From assembly GCA_001915545.1 (NCBI GenBank), contig MNQS01000002.1, forward strand, positions 1-64,000: a stretch of 64,000 bases of DNA, given 5' to 3'. The position numbers were made by a program, and so were the translations under genes. Position 1 is the first letter of the stretch, and every line of letters starts with the position of its first letter. This DNA comes from Bacteroides sp. 43_108. GTDB taxonomy: Bacteria > Bacteroidota > Bacteroidia > Bacteroidales > Bacteroidaceae. Below the pieces are notes generated by a model. That model was not told where the DNA came from. It worked only from the letters and a program-made list of their open reading frames with translations, and made no database searches. Of the stretch, positions 8,747 to 17,966 are shown one piece after another.

Positions 8747-9679
8747 TCATTTGTTTCTGTTTCTCTCCGCCCGCTGCTCAATCTTTACATCACGCCGACT
8801 CTTGCTCTGAGTGACAAGATATACGCCGGAGAAGACCAGAGCTATTGCAGCTCCCTGAAGAAGTCCGAACTTGCCCAATCCGAGAACGACACTGACACCG
8901 CAGGCCACAATGGGTTGAACATAATTGTACATGCTGACTACTGTAGGACGCAAATTTTTCTGACCTACCATCATGCAGATATAGGCAATGAATGTTCCGC
9001 ACACAACAACAAACGCAGACTCAAACCACGAGGAAAGCGGAACTGAAGACCACGAAAGAGCAGACAAATCGGAGAAAGAAAAAGGAAGTATCACAATAGC
9101 GGCATAAGTCATCATCCATTTCATGCAGGTGAAGACGGAATAACGCGAGATGAGATGCTTGAATAGAGTCAGATACAAAGCAAAACTGCACTGTGCCGCC
9201 AGACAAAGCATATCGCCCAGAAGATTGCCGTCGGCTGAGGGCGAAGCACTGGCAGTGATAAGCAGAGAAGCTCCTACGGCACCGCTCACTATGCCTCCAA
9301 CCTTTTTGCCGGTGACAGGTTCACGAAGAATTAGAGCGGCCAAAATCATGGTTACGATAGGCATAGTGGTTGTCATGATGCTGGCATTAACTGGAGATGT
9401 TATGCTGAGACCTATGGTATAACAGCACTGATTGAAAACAATGCTCAACATTGCTGCAAAAAAGAAGCGCACCATGTCACGTGCAGAAACAGTCTCGCGC
9501 TCTACAAACAAAGATGTTATCCAGAAACAGATTGCACCTCCGACGGCACGAAACGTGACCATCTCAATCCCGTTCAGTCCGTGCGTCATGGCATCTTTGC
9601 CTATCGGGGCCATCAAGCCCCACATAATACATGCAAGAGCCATGCAAAGATGTCCTTTCAGATTTCCATTAGCTGACAT
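8747..9679 (-). CDS. EamA/DMT-family transporter
   Basis: The 310-residue product has ten hydrophobic segments in two EamA halves, as in drug/metabolite transporter family permeases. Hallmarks are the start region MALACIMWGLMAPIGK, the conserved end of the first half (LREPVTGKKVGGIVSGAVGASLLI) and the second-half counterpart (VSVVLGLGKFGLLQGAAIALVFSGVYLV). The C-terminal tail is basic. Substrate cannot be deduced. It lies 37 bases behind the DUF3109 gene, and with the cupin gene probably forms a three-gene unit that ends at the hairpin at 8715-8741. Confidence 0.88.
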   Translation of the reverse strand: MSANGNLKGHLCMALACIMWGLMAPIGKDAMTHGLNGIEMVTFRAVGGAICFWITSLFVERETVSARDMVRFFFAAMLSIVFNQCCYTIGLSITSPVNASIMTTTMPIVTMILAALILREPVTGKKVGGIVSGAVGASLLITASASPSADGNLLGDMLCLAAQCSFALYLTLFKHLISRYSVFTCMKWMMTYAAIVILPFSFSDLSALSWSSVPLSSWFESAFVVVCGTFIAYICMMVGQKNLRPTVVSMYNYVQPIVACGVSVVLGLGKFGLLQGAAIALVFSGVYLVTQSKSRRDVKIEQRAERNRNK

Positions 9680-9716
9680 TTTGGAACAGAATTATTTTAA
9701 ACAAACAAGTAGAACA

Positions 9717-10316
9717 TCAATCGGCAGATTCGCCAAGATAACCGCTTTTGGCAAGTTCGCCAGCAACAAGTTCAAGCTCGTCCCACCACTCCCGGCCGAA
9801 TGCACGGATAAGCGGTTCGCGCAAGAACTTATAGAGCGGAAGATTCAAGCGTCGGCCTTGTTCAACTGCCGGACGGCATACAGACCATCGATGATAATTG
9901 AGTGCCAGAGAATCGCCGACTTTGCTGACACGAATAGGATAAAGGTGGCATGAAAGAGGTTTCTGTACATTGAGACCATTGTTGCGACATGCACGTTCTA
10001 TGGCACAATAGCAACAACCGTTCTCATGGCATGTAAAGACACAGTCACGTCCATCGACAATGGATGTTACAAACTCGCCATCGCGGTCGACAGTCACAAC
10101 TCCGTGCTTGCGTATTACCGTACGGGCATCTTCTGACAAATCGTCCCAAATCTTCTCTGCGGCTTCTTCCAGTCCGCCGATTTCAGACTCTTCAACAGGT
10201 GCTCCTGCATCGCCTTCAACACAGCATGCTCCGTGGCATGCTGAAAGGTCGCAGCAGAATTTTTCAGTGAAGAGTTCCAATGATACCAGAGTATTGCCTA
10301 TTTCTACGAGACTCAT
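9717..10316 (-). CDS. DUF3109 family cysteine-rich protein
   Basis: The 199-residue product matches the DUF3109 family, common in Bacteroidetes and of unknown biochemical role. It has 13 cysteines, in two groups: Cys21, 22, 27, 31 and 32 (FCCDLSACHGACC) and Cys92, 96, 101, 102, 104, 110 and 123 (CVFTCHENGCCYC and CHLYP), then Cys147. Such spacing suggests a metal site, possibly an Fe-S cluster or zinc as in the related YkgJ-like CxxCC proteins (inference). The cupin gene ends 9 bases upstream, so the two are probably co-transcribed. Confidence 0.85.
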   Translation of the reverse strand: MSLVEIGNTLVSLELFTEKFCCDLSACHGACCVEGDAGAPVEESEIGGLEEAAEKIWDDLSEDARTVIRKHGVVTVDRDGEFVTSIVDGRDCVFTCHENGCCYCAIERACRNNGLNVQKPLSCHLYPIRVSKVGDSLALNYHRWSVCRPAVEQGRRLNLPLYKFLREPLIRAFGREWWDELELVAGELAKSGYLGESAD

Positions 10317-10325
10317 AAAGCAATA

Positions 10326-10673
10326 TTATTTTTGCAAAGGCTGGCAATTGGATACGACGGCAAAGAACTCAAGGTCGTCAGTTCCTGTATTAACAAGACT
10401 ATGACTGCATCCACGCGGACAGTAATGGCACTGGCCGGCAGAAACAGCTTCAGACTCTCCTCCTTCAAGCAATGCCTTACCGGCACCCTTCAGGATATAG
10501 ATAGCCTCACAACTGTCGGTGTGGCAATGCATGCCTATGGATGCTCCCGGATGAAGTACTGCACGGAAAAAACGGCAATCAGAATCGAAAAACATCTTTG
10601 CCTTCATGACGCCTTCACCACCTTTGAAATTAGGAAATTCTTCAAAGGGTATATTATCGTAATCGAAAATCAT
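10326..10673 (-). CDS. Small cupin-domain protein
   Basis: From the ATG at 10673 the protein is 115 residues and starts MIFDYDNIPF, typical for this group; the frame continues upstream to an ATG at 10712 but those 13 residues look like leader sequence. It is a single-domain cupin: the first metal-binding motif is HPGASIGMHCHTDSCEAIYIL (His, His, Glu ligands) and the second is CHYCPRGCSHSLVN. Cupins of this size are often sugar-phosphate isomerases, dioxygenases or binding proteins; the sequence does not decide. It leads a likely operon with the DUF3109 and EamA genes. Confidence 0.85.
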   Translation of the reverse strand: MIFDYDNIPFEEFPNFKGGEGVMKAKMFFDSDCRFFRAVLHPGASIGMHCHTDSCEAIYILKGAGKALLEGGESEAVSAGQCHYCPRGCSHSLVNTGTDDLEFFAVVSNCQPLQK

Positions 10674-10708
10674 ATCGAAGAAACTATTATGTAAAAATAT
10701 AACCGAAA

Positions 10709-10758
10709 GCAAATACGTCTCTCCGAACCTTCAAAATAGCAAGGAGAGATGTATTTGC
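10709..10758. terminator. Hairpin behind hisS
   Basis: A 16-bp inverted repeat (10709-10724 and 10743-10758, one G-U pair) lies 20 bases after the hisS stop and before the cupin start. It has no long T run, so it may be a weak terminator or an RNA-stabilising hairpin. Confidence 0.55.
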
Positions 10759-10778
10759 TGAAATGATATTTGAATTAT

Positions 10779-12143
10779 TCAGGCTTTCAGTGCACTGATA
10801 AGTTCTTCAGGGAGAAGAAGTGCCTGTTCGCCTGTCTTCATATTCTTGAGATTGAAACGTCCCTGTTCCATTTCTGACTCGCCGGCCATAACAACAAACG
10901 GAATGTTCTTTGCATTGGCATAGCTCATCTGCTTCTTCATCTTTGCATTGTCAGGATATATCTCCACGCGGATTCCGTTCTTACGCAAATCTGAAGCTAC
11001 AGGCAGACAATATTCTGTTTCTTTCTCTCCAAAGTTAACGAAGAGGACTTTAGTGCGCTCTACTGCTTCTGCCGGATAGAGGTCGAGCTGATTGAGCACA
11101 TCGAAGATTCGGTCTGCGCCGAATGATATTCCGACTCCGGAGAGTCCTGGCATTCCGAAAATACCGGTAAGATTGTCGTAACGTCCTCCACCGGTGATAC
11201 TGCCGATCTCTACATCGAGAGCCTTTACTTCAAATATAGCTCCAGTGTAGTAATTGAGTCCGCGTGCAAGAGTAAGGTCGAGCTCTATCTGATTATTGAG
11301 TTTCAGACGCTCAAGCATATTTATAATATATTCGCACTCTTCTATACCCTTCATTCCAACCTCGCTGTCGGCAAGAACTGTTCTCATCAAGGCAAACTTG
11401 TCGGCATTGCTTCCAGACATATTGATGATAGGCTGAAGTTTTTCGATAGCTTCTGCAGGAAGGCCGTTGGCCGCAAGTTCTGCATTGACATTATCCAATC
11501 CTATCTTGTCGAGCTTGTCAATGGCAACTGTAATGTCAACAATCTTGTCCGGTTCACCAATAATCTCTGCAATACCGGCCAATATCTTACGGTTGTTGAT
11601 TTTTATGCACACGCGTATGCCGAAACGAGTGAAAACGGTATCGACAATCTGCATGAGTTCAACTTCATTGAGAAGAGAATCGCTGCCTACAACATCGGCA
11701 TCACACTGATAGAACTCACGGTAGCGTCCTTTCTGAGGACGATCGGCACGCCACACAGGCTGAATCTGATAACGCTTGAAAGGAAGTGTAAGTTCATCAC
11801 GGTGCATGACGACATAACGTGCAAAAGGAACTGTAAGGTCGTAACGCAGACCTTTCTCGCAGAACTTTGATGCAAGCTTGGCCGAATTGCGTCCGAGAAG
11901 TTCTTCGTCTGTTATGCCCTTGAAATAATCACCTGAATTCTGAATCTTGAAAAGCAGTTTGTCGCCTTCTTCACCATACTTGCCCATCAGTGTTGAGAGG
12001 TTCTCCATGGCAGGAGTCTCAATCTGCTGAAATCCATACAGTGCATAGACATCTTTTATGGTGTCGAATATATAATTGCGCTTGGCCATCTCCAAAGGAG
12101 AAAAATCGCGCGTTCCCTTAGGTATACCTGGTTTCTGTGCCAT
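10779..12143 (-). CDS. hisS: Histidyl-tRNA synthetase
   Basis: This 454-residue class II aminoacyl-tRNA synthetase charges tRNA-His. The start [16 protein letters not shown] is typical for the enzyme. Motif 2 with its conserved Arg lies near 131-152 ([20 protein letters not shown]). The histidine-specific motif [14 protein letters not shown] is near 305-318, motif 3 ([13 protein letters not shown]) follows, and an anticodon-binding domain fills the last 90 residues ([10 protein letters not shown] ... [20 protein letters not shown]). The gene follows sufS by 48 bases on the same strand and may be transcribed with the suf genes. Confidence 0.97.
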   Translation of the reverse strand: MAQKPGIPKGTRDFSPLEMAKRNYIFDTIKDVYALYGFQQIETPAMENLSTLMGKYGEEGDKLLFKIQNSGDYFKGITDEELLGRNSAKLASKFCEKGLRYDLTVPFARYVVMHRDELTLPFKRYQIQPVWRADRPQKGRYREFYQCDADVVGSDSLLNEVELMQIVDTVFTRFGIRVCIKINNRKILAGIAEIIGEPDKIVDITVAIDKLDKIGLDNVNAELAANGLPAEAIEKLQPIINMSGSNADKFALMRTVLADSEVGMKGIEECEYIINMLERLKLNNQIELDLTLARGLNYYTGAIFEVKALDVEIGSITGGGRYDNLTGIFGMPGLSGVGISFGADRIFDVLNQLDLYPAEAVERTKVLFVNFGEKETEYCLPVASDLRKNGIRVEIYPDNAKMKKQMSYANAKNIPFVVMAGESEMEQGRFNLKNMKTGEQALLLPEELISALKA

Positions 12144-12191
12144 CTTTATATCGTTAATCTATTATTTTTTCAAAATCTATATGTCGCCGGA

Positions 12192-13406
12192 TCAGAACAT
12201 TCCTGACACACGCCTTATGCCTGCAACAAGAACGTCTATTTCTTCTTTTGTGTTGTAAATGCCGAATGAGGCTCTCACTGTACCTTCGATGCCGTAGTGC
12301 GTCATGAGAGGCTGTGCACAATGATGACCGGTGCGGACTGCGATGCCGAGACGGTCTAGCAATGTACCCATGTCAAGATGATGTATGTCTCTGACAAGGA
12401 AAGATATGACGGCATCTTTATTATCAGACTGTCCGAATATGCGCATGCCCTCAATGTTGCTCAACTGCTCTGTAGCATATCTGGTAAGTTCGTGTTCATA
12501 AGCAAAGATATTGTCCATGCCTATGGCTGAAACATAATCCAAAGCTTTGGCCAAAGAGTTAGTTCCAACATAGTCAGGAGTACCAGCTTCGAACTTGTAA
12601 GGAAGTTCATTGAATGTTGTTTTCTCGAAACTTACATTCTGAATCATCTCACCACCTCCCTGATAAGGAGGAAGCTTATCGAGCAAATCCTCTTTACCAT
12701 AAAGGACACCAACTCCAGTAGGGCCGTAGATCTTATGACCGCTGAATGCAAAGAAGTCACATCCTATGTCCTGAACGTCTATCTTCATGTGAGGAGCAGA
12801 CTGTGCTCCATCTACCAATACCGGAACTCCGTGCTGATGTGCGATATCAACGATACGCTTGACAGGATTTATTGTTCCGAGCACATTCGATACGTGAGTT
12901 ACACACACAATGCGCGTCTTCTCCGTAAAGAGTTTCTCATACTCGTCCAACAAAAGTTCTCCTTTATCATCAATAGGTATTACGCGTATTGAAGCTCCAC
13001 GCCTCTCGGCAAGCATCTGCCAAGGTACGATGTTTGAGTGATGCTCCATCTCAGAAACGATTATTTCATCGCCTTCATTGATAAAAGCTTCACCGAAACT
13101 GGTTGCCAGAAGATTTATGCTTTCTGTCGTACCACGCGTAAAAACTATTTCATTGGTAGATTTGGCATTAATAAAAGCCCTGACCTTTTCGCGAGCCGCC
13201 TCGTGTAGTTCCGTAGCCTGCTGAGAAAGGAAATGCACTCCTCGATGAACATTGGCATTTACCGAATAATATTCATCAACTATTGCTTCGACGACACAAC
13301 GAGGCTTCTGCGTAGTTGCACCGTTGTCAAGATAAACCAATGGTTTGCCGTATATCTTACGGGACAAGATTGGAAAATCTTCACGTATTTTCTGTATATC
13401 GTACAT
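12192..13406 (-). CDS. sufS: Cysteine desulfurase SufS
   Basis: This 404-residue PLP enzyme removes sulfur from cysteine to feed the Suf iron-sulfur assembly machinery. The PLP Lys225 lies in FSGHKIYGPTG, and the persulfide-forming Cys363 in RTGHHCAQPLM; the length and RTGHHCAQP motif identify the SufS class rather than IscS. It is the last suf gene of a sufB-C-D-S cluster. No SufE or SufU partner gene is present in the window, so the sulfur acceptor must be encoded elsewhere or be replaced. Confidence 0.96.
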   Translation of the reverse strand: MYDIQKIREDFPILSRKIYGKPLVYLDNGATTQKPRCVVEAIVDEYYSVNANVHRGVHFLSQQATELHEAAREKVRAFINAKSTNEIVFTRGTTESINLLATSFGEAFINEGDEIIVSEMEHHSNIVPWQMLAERRGASIRVIPIDDKGELLLDEYEKLFTEKTRIVCVTHVSNVLGTINPVKRIVDIAHQHGVPVLVDGAQSAPHMKIDVQDIGCDFFAFSGHKIYGPTGVGVLYGKEDLLDKLPPYQGGGEMIQNVSFEKTTFNELPYKFEAGTPDYVGTNSLAKALDYVSAIGMDNIFAYEHELTRYATEQLSNIEGMRIFGQSDNKDAVISFLVRDIHHLDMGTLLDRLGIAVRTGHHCAQPLMTHYGIEGTVRASFGIYNTKEEIDVLVAGIRRVSGMF

Positions 13407-13514
13407 ATTGAAAATGATGAATCAAAATTAATAAGACTAAAAAACGGAACTCTACAAACAGCTCGTGCAACTGGAAATGATTATCTCAGAATCCTTTCTG
13501 AAACAACATCCGCA

Positions 13515-14864
13515 TCACGGTCTGCACAAGCCACATCCTGCGCACTTGCTCAATTCTCCGCGAAAACGCTTCTCAACAAGATGATGCAGACGGTCGCGCA
13601 ACGGCTCTAGCTTTATCTCATCGATGACCTGACCGACAAATGCAAACATAAGCATCATGCGGGCTTCTTCGCGCGAAATGCCTCGCTGCTGCATATAAAA
13701 CATTGCGCGTTCATCCAACTGGCCGACTGTGGCTCCATGAGCACACTTAACATCGTCAGCATATATTTCAAGCATAGGCTGGGTGTACATGCGAGCATCG
13801 CTGGTTGCACACAAGTTTGCATTCGTTTCCTGAGACGATGTCTTCTGCGCTCCTTCACGTACAAGGATTTTTCCGGCAAAAGCACCTACTGCAGAATCGT
13901 CGAGTACATATTTATAAAGTTCACGACTTGTGCAATGAGGCACACGATGATCAATCAGCGTATTGTTGTCCACATGCTGATTCTTATCTGCTATGACGCA
14001 ACCGTTGAGCACAACTTCACTGCCTTCGCCTTCCATAGCAACACAAGTCGTATTTCTAGTAAGACCGTTGTAAAGCGTGATGTTGTTGAGATTTACACTG
14101 CAATCACGACCGGCATGAACATACATGTTGCTGAAGCGGGAACATTTGACATGTGTTTCTTCAAGCTCATACATATCCAAATGTGAATTGTCGCCACAAT
14201 ACACCTCAACAACCTGGGTTGTAAGAAAACGTACGCTGTCAGCTGCATGATCGCAGAAAAGCAATGTAGCCTCTGCCCCTTCTTCGAGAACAACAAGCAC
14301 ACGGCGGTTCACCATCATGTCAACATCAGATCTTAAGATATTGACAACCTGTACTGTTTTTGACAGCTTCACATTCTTTGGTACATATACGAACATACCA
14401 TCCTGTGCAAACGCTGTATTCAAAGCCGTTATTGCATCAGAAGAAGTTTCTGCAGCTTTAGCATAATACTTTGCAACGAGTTCCGGATAGATTTCAGAAG
14501 CCTGCTTGAGCGAACCTACAAATATGCCCTGATCAAAAGCAGGAACACCGGAAGCACCAGTATAAAACATGTCATTTTCCATGAAATACAACTGAGTGCT
14601 CAGATTTGGGACATCGCACTTGAAGGCTTCATAAGGATTTACCGGGAAAGCCAATCTAGCAATGTTCAATCCATAATCGTCAGAGAAGACCTTATCTACA
14701 TCTGTATAGCGATACTTCTCATCCTTCAAAGAAGGAAATCCAAGGCGCTCAAAGTCAGCCATAGCCTTATCGCGTACTGCATTCATGACAACAGAGCCAT
14801 GAGCGTCAACGACATTGCGATTTCCTTTATAAAGGTCTATATATTGTTTTTCACTGTTTGCCAT
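13515..14864 (-). CDS. sufD: Fe-S assembly scaffold subunit SufD
   Basis: The 449-residue product is the SufD member of the SufBC2D complex that builds Fe-S clusters in the cytosol. The central right-handed beta-helix signature is visible (TTQVVEVYCGDNSHLDMYELEE; CTSRELYKYVLDDSAVGAFAGKILV), as is the conserved CAHGATVGQLDERAMFYMQQRGIS segment. The extreme C-terminus ends in a CxxCxxC motif (KCAGCGLC), which E. coli-type SufD lacks. The gene starts 10 bases after sufC, indicating tight coupling. Confidence 0.93.
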   Translation of the reverse strand: MANSEKQYIDLYKGNRNVVDAHGSVVMNAVRDKAMADFERLGFPSLKDEKYRYTDVDKVFSDDYGLNIARLAFPVNPYEAFKCDVPNLSTQLYFMENDMFYTGASGVPAFDQGIFVGSLKQASEIYPELVAKYYAKAAETSSDAITALNTAFAQDGMFVYVPKNVKLSKTVQVVNILRSDVDMMVNRRVLVVLEEGAEATLLFCDHAADSVRFLTTQVVEVYCGDNSHLDMYELEETHVKCSRFSNMYVHAGRDCSVNLNNITLYNGLTRNTTCVAMEGEGSEVVLNGCVIADKNQHVDNNTLIDHRVPHCTSRELYKYVLDDSAVGAFAGKILVREGAQKTSSQETNANLCATSDARMYTQPMLEIYADDVKCAHGATVGQLDERAMFYMQQRGISREEARMMLMFAFVGQVIDEIKLEPLRDRLHHLVEKRFRGELSKCAGCGLCRP

Positions 14865-14874
14865 AAATCAGGGA

Positions 14875-15627
14875 TTAAGCTCCAACCTCATCTTTTATCC
14901 AGTCAAAACCTTTATTCTCAATCTCCAATGCCAGACTAAAATCGCCAGTCTTGACAATTCGTCCTCCAAGGAGCACATGTACCACATCTGGCTTAATGTA
15001 GTCCAGAAGTCTCTGGTAATGAGTTATGACCATTGCGCTGGTATCGGATTTTCTGAGACGGTTGAAACCTTCCGCAACAATTCTCAAGGCGTCAACGTCC
15101 AAACCAGAATCCGTTTCGTCAAGAATACAGAATTTAGGTTCCAACATTGCCATCTGGAAAATCTCATTACGTTTTTTCTCACCGCCACTGAATCCTTCAT
15201 TCACAGAGCGATTTATAAGCTTGCTGTCAATTTCAACCAGCTTGCGCTTTTCCCTCATGAGTTTCAAGAAATCCGTCGATTTAAGCGGTTCCTCACCCAG
15301 TGCCATACGACGTGCATTTACTGCTGCACGCATGAAATTCACCATGCTTACACCAGGAATCTCCACCGGTTGCTGGAACGACATGAATATGCCGGCATTT
15401 GCCCTCTCTTCAGGCTTCATTTCCAACAAGTTCTGTCCGTTGAATATTATTGAACCGCTTGTTACTTCGTAAGCAGGATTTCCAACAATGACATTGCTCA
15501 ACGTACTTTTTCCCGCACCGTTGGTACCCATCAGTGCATGTATCTCACCGTCGTTGATTACGAGATCAACACCTTTCAATATTTCTTTGCCATTGATGCT
15601 GGCATGCAGATCCTTTATTTCTAGCAT
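14875..15627 (-). CDS. sufC: Fe-S assembly ATPase SufC
   Basis: This 250-residue ABC-type ATPase powers the SufBCD scaffold. Walker A is MGTNGAGKSTL (about 33-43), the Q-loop is MSFQQPVEIPG (about 82-92), the ABC signature is SGGEKKRNEI (about 147), Walker B is CILDETDSGLD, and the switch His is in VITHYQRLL. The length and the EKKRNE signature are typical of SufC. It sits between sufB (49 bases away) and sufD. Confidence 0.97.
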   Translation of the reverse strand: MLEIKDLHASINGKEILKGVDLVINDGEIHALMGTNGAGKSTLSNVIVGNPAYEVTSGSIIFNGQNLLEMKPEERANAGIFMSFQQPVEIPGVSMVNFMRAAVNARRMALGEEPLKSTDFLKLMREKRKLVEIDSKLINRSVNEGFSGGEKKRNEIFQMAMLEPKFCILDETDSGLDVDALRIVAEGFNRLRKSDTSAMVITHYQRLLDYIKPDVVHVLLGGRIVKTGDFSLALEIENKGFDWIKDEVGA

Positions 15628-15676
15628 AGTTGTTTAAAATTAAATAGAAAGCGGTAAACGATTCGCATCTTTAATG

Positions 15677-17122
15677 CTATCCCACTGTGCCTTCCAATGA
15701 CACAGACAACAATTTCTGAGCCTCGACAGCAAATTCCATCGGAAGCTTGTTGATAACATCCTTTGCGTAACCGTTGACAATAAGTCCCACTGCCTCTTCC
15801 GTCGATATTCCACGCTGATTGCAATAGAACAGCTGGTCTTCGGAAATCTTAGATGTTGTAGCTTCATGCTCCACAACAGCAGTGTTATTATGTATATCCA
15901 TGTAAGGGAAAGTGTGAGCGCCGCACTCGCTTCCGAGCAGAAGGGAATCGCAAGAACTGTAATTTCTCGCACCATCAGCCTTAGGACTGACCTTCACCAG
16001 ACCGCGATATGAATTCTGGCTTTTGCCGGCAGATATACCCTTACTTATGATAGTGCTTCGGGTATTCTTGCCTATATGTATCATTTTCGTACCAGTGTCA
16101 GCCTGCTGATAGTTGTTGGTAACTGCAACAGAATAAAATTCCGCCTGCGAATTATCACCGCTCAATATACAGCTCGGATATTTCCATGTAATGGCCGATC
16201 CGGTTTCCACCTGAGTCCATGAAAGCTTACTGTTGACGCCTCTCAGATGTCCTCTCTTGGTCACAAGATTCAAGACACCACCCTTGCCTTCGGAATCACC
16301 AGGATACCAATTCTGCACGGTACTGTATTTCACTTCTGCATTGTCCATCACCACAATTTCCACAATAGCGGCGTGAAGCTGGTTCTCATCACGCATAGGT
16401 GCCGTACATCCCTCAAGATAAGACACATACGAACCTTCGTCGCAGACAATCAGCGTACGCTCAAACTGTCCGGTATTCCTTGCGTTGATTCTGAAATACG
16501 TAGACAGCTCCATCGGACATCTGGTATTCTTTGGTATATAAACAAATGATCCGTCGCTGAATACAGCAGAATTCAACGCTGCAAAAAAGTTGTCTCTCGG
16601 CGGAACGACACTTCCCAAATACTTGCGCACCAAGTCTGGATAGTTCTTCACGGCCTCGCTTATAGAACAGAAAATGATATTTTTCTCTGCAAGCTTCTCC
16701 TTGAATGTTGTCTTCACCGAGACTGAATCCATGACAGCATCGACTGCAGTTCCGCTCAATGCCAAACGTTCTTCCAAAGGTATACCCAACTTGTCGAAGG
16801 TTTTCATCAGCTCCGGATCAATCTCGCCATTCCCGCTGTTTTCCTTCTTCTTTGTAGGGTCTGCATAGTAGGATATAGCCTGATAATCAATTTCAGGCAT
16901 TTTCAAGTGTCCCCATGACGGCTGTTTCATCGTCAACCAGTGACGATATGATTCCAATCTGAAATCCAAAAGCCACTGCGGTTCCTCCTTTTTTGCAGAA
17001 ATGAGGCGTATGACGTCCTCATCAAGCCCTTTTTCTATAATTTCGGTTTGAATATCAGTTGTGAAGCCGAATTTATACTTTTCTTCGGCCACTTTCCTGA
17101 CAAACTCATTCGATTCGCTCAT
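15677..17122 (-). CDS. sufB: Fe-S assembly scaffold subunit SufB
   Basis: The 481-residue product is the SufB scaffold on which nascent Fe-S clusters are assembled. Recognisable segments are [20 protein letters not shown] near the N-terminus, [44 protein letters not shown], the [11 protein letters not shown] segment, and the C-terminal [30 protein letters not shown] region with the putative cluster-ligand Cys. Length is normal. It opens the suf cluster; cvpA lies 111 bases upstream. Confidence 0.97.
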   Translation of the reverse strand: MSESNEFVRKVAEEKYKFGFTTDIQTEIIEKGLDEDVIRLISAKKEEPQWLLDFRLESYRHWLTMKQPSWGHLKMPEIDYQAISYYADPTKKKENSGNGEIDPELMKTFDKLGIPLEERLALSGTAVDAVMDSVSVKTTFKEKLAEKNIIFCSISEAVKNYPDLVRKYLGSVVPPRDNFFAALNSAVFSDGSFVYIPKNTRCPMELSTYFRINARNTGQFERTLIVCDEGSYVSYLEGCTAPMRDENQLHAAIVEIVVMDNAEVKYSTVQNWYPGDSEGKGGVLNLVTKRGHLRGVNSKLSWTQVETGSAITWKYPSCILSGDNSQAEFYSVAVTNNYQQADTGTKMIHIGKNTRSTIISKGISAGKSQNSYRGLVKVSPKADGARNYSSCDSLLLGSECGAHTFPYMDIHNNTAVVEHEATTSKISEDQLFYCNQRGISTEEAVGLIVNGYAKDVINKLPMEFAVEAQKLLSVSLEGTVG

Positions 17123-17233
17123 TTCTCATTATTTCTTATGTATCAGAACGGAAGTCTCAATACTTTTTACCACAAAAACTTTAATACACTCTACACATTA
17201 ATGCCCGTGATGCTTAAAGGGAATCGGCTGTCA

Positions 17234-17803
17234 TCACTCCTTTTCGTCAGACACAGTGTATTTCACATCCATCAATCCACGATGGACCTTTTCTCCAGCA
17301 TCAACAGCATCATTCATTTCAGTCATGTCGTCCACGATGAATGCATCTGGAACTACTCTCTGAGCAGAATGTTTGACAAAATAGAAAAGTTCCGGACGCT
17401 TTCCGAGTTTGTCCGGCGAGAATCCTCCCTCACTCTCTATAAAGTCCATAATATTGAAAATGAATGACAACAAGGCACAATAAGTAACAGCTCCGATTAT
17501 CATTCCAGCTATCCTGTTCAAGAAACCTAGATTAACTATATTCAAGAACTTAGTCAGAACTGTTGCAACTATTCCGCAAGCAACAGGTACCAGGACCACC
17601 AGCAATACAAATGCAATGAATTGGCACGTGGTCTGCGAAGTACCTATATGAGGTGTAAGCAATTCTGCAAACTCCCTATACATTGTACATGCTACAAAAA
17701 GTCCCACCACTATTCCGGCCAGATGTGCAATCTGCTTCAATGCTCCTTGGGTCCATCCCATAATTGCACCTAAGGCCAAAATCACAATTATCAAAACGAC
17801 CAT
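17234..17803 (-). CDS. CvpA family membrane protein
   Basis: The 189-residue product has four hydrophobic segments and matches the CvpA (colicin V production) family; the start MVVLIIVILALGAIMGWTQGALKQIAHLAGIVVG and the second segment CQFIAFVLLVVLVPVACGIV are typical. Family members are inner-membrane proteins linked to envelope homeostasis; the exact role is not known. The last 35 residues are charged and cytoplasmic. It lies upstream of sufB and is separated from infB by a strong terminator. Confidence 0.85.
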   Translation of the reverse strand: MVVLIIVILALGAIMGWTQGALKQIAHLAGIVVGLFVACTMYREFAELLTPHIGTSQTTCQFIAFVLLVVLVPVACGIVATVLTKFLNIVNLGFLNRIAGMIIGAVTYCALLSFIFNIMDFIESEGGFSPDKLGKRPELFYFVKHSAQRVVPDAFIVDDMTEMNDAVDAGEKVHRGLMDVKYTVSDEKE

Positions 17804-17928
17804 ATTAAATGTATTTATTTCACAGACAAAGGACTCGAAGTCAGCTATGTCCGGAACACCAAACAGAGGACACAGCCAAAAGCCATGTCCGCCGTACGGA
17901 ATTTAGTATTATATATAATATACTGCAA

Positions 17929-17955
17929 AGACGCCCTGCCGAAAGCAGGCCGTCT
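17929..17955 (-). terminator. Terminator behind infB
   Basis: An 11-bp stem with one mismatch (17929-17939 and 17945-17955) and a 5-base loop lies 11 bases after the infB stop, followed on the minus strand by TTTGC. It would separate infB from cvpA. Confidence 0.7.
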
Positions 17956-17966
17956 CATGCAAGATA

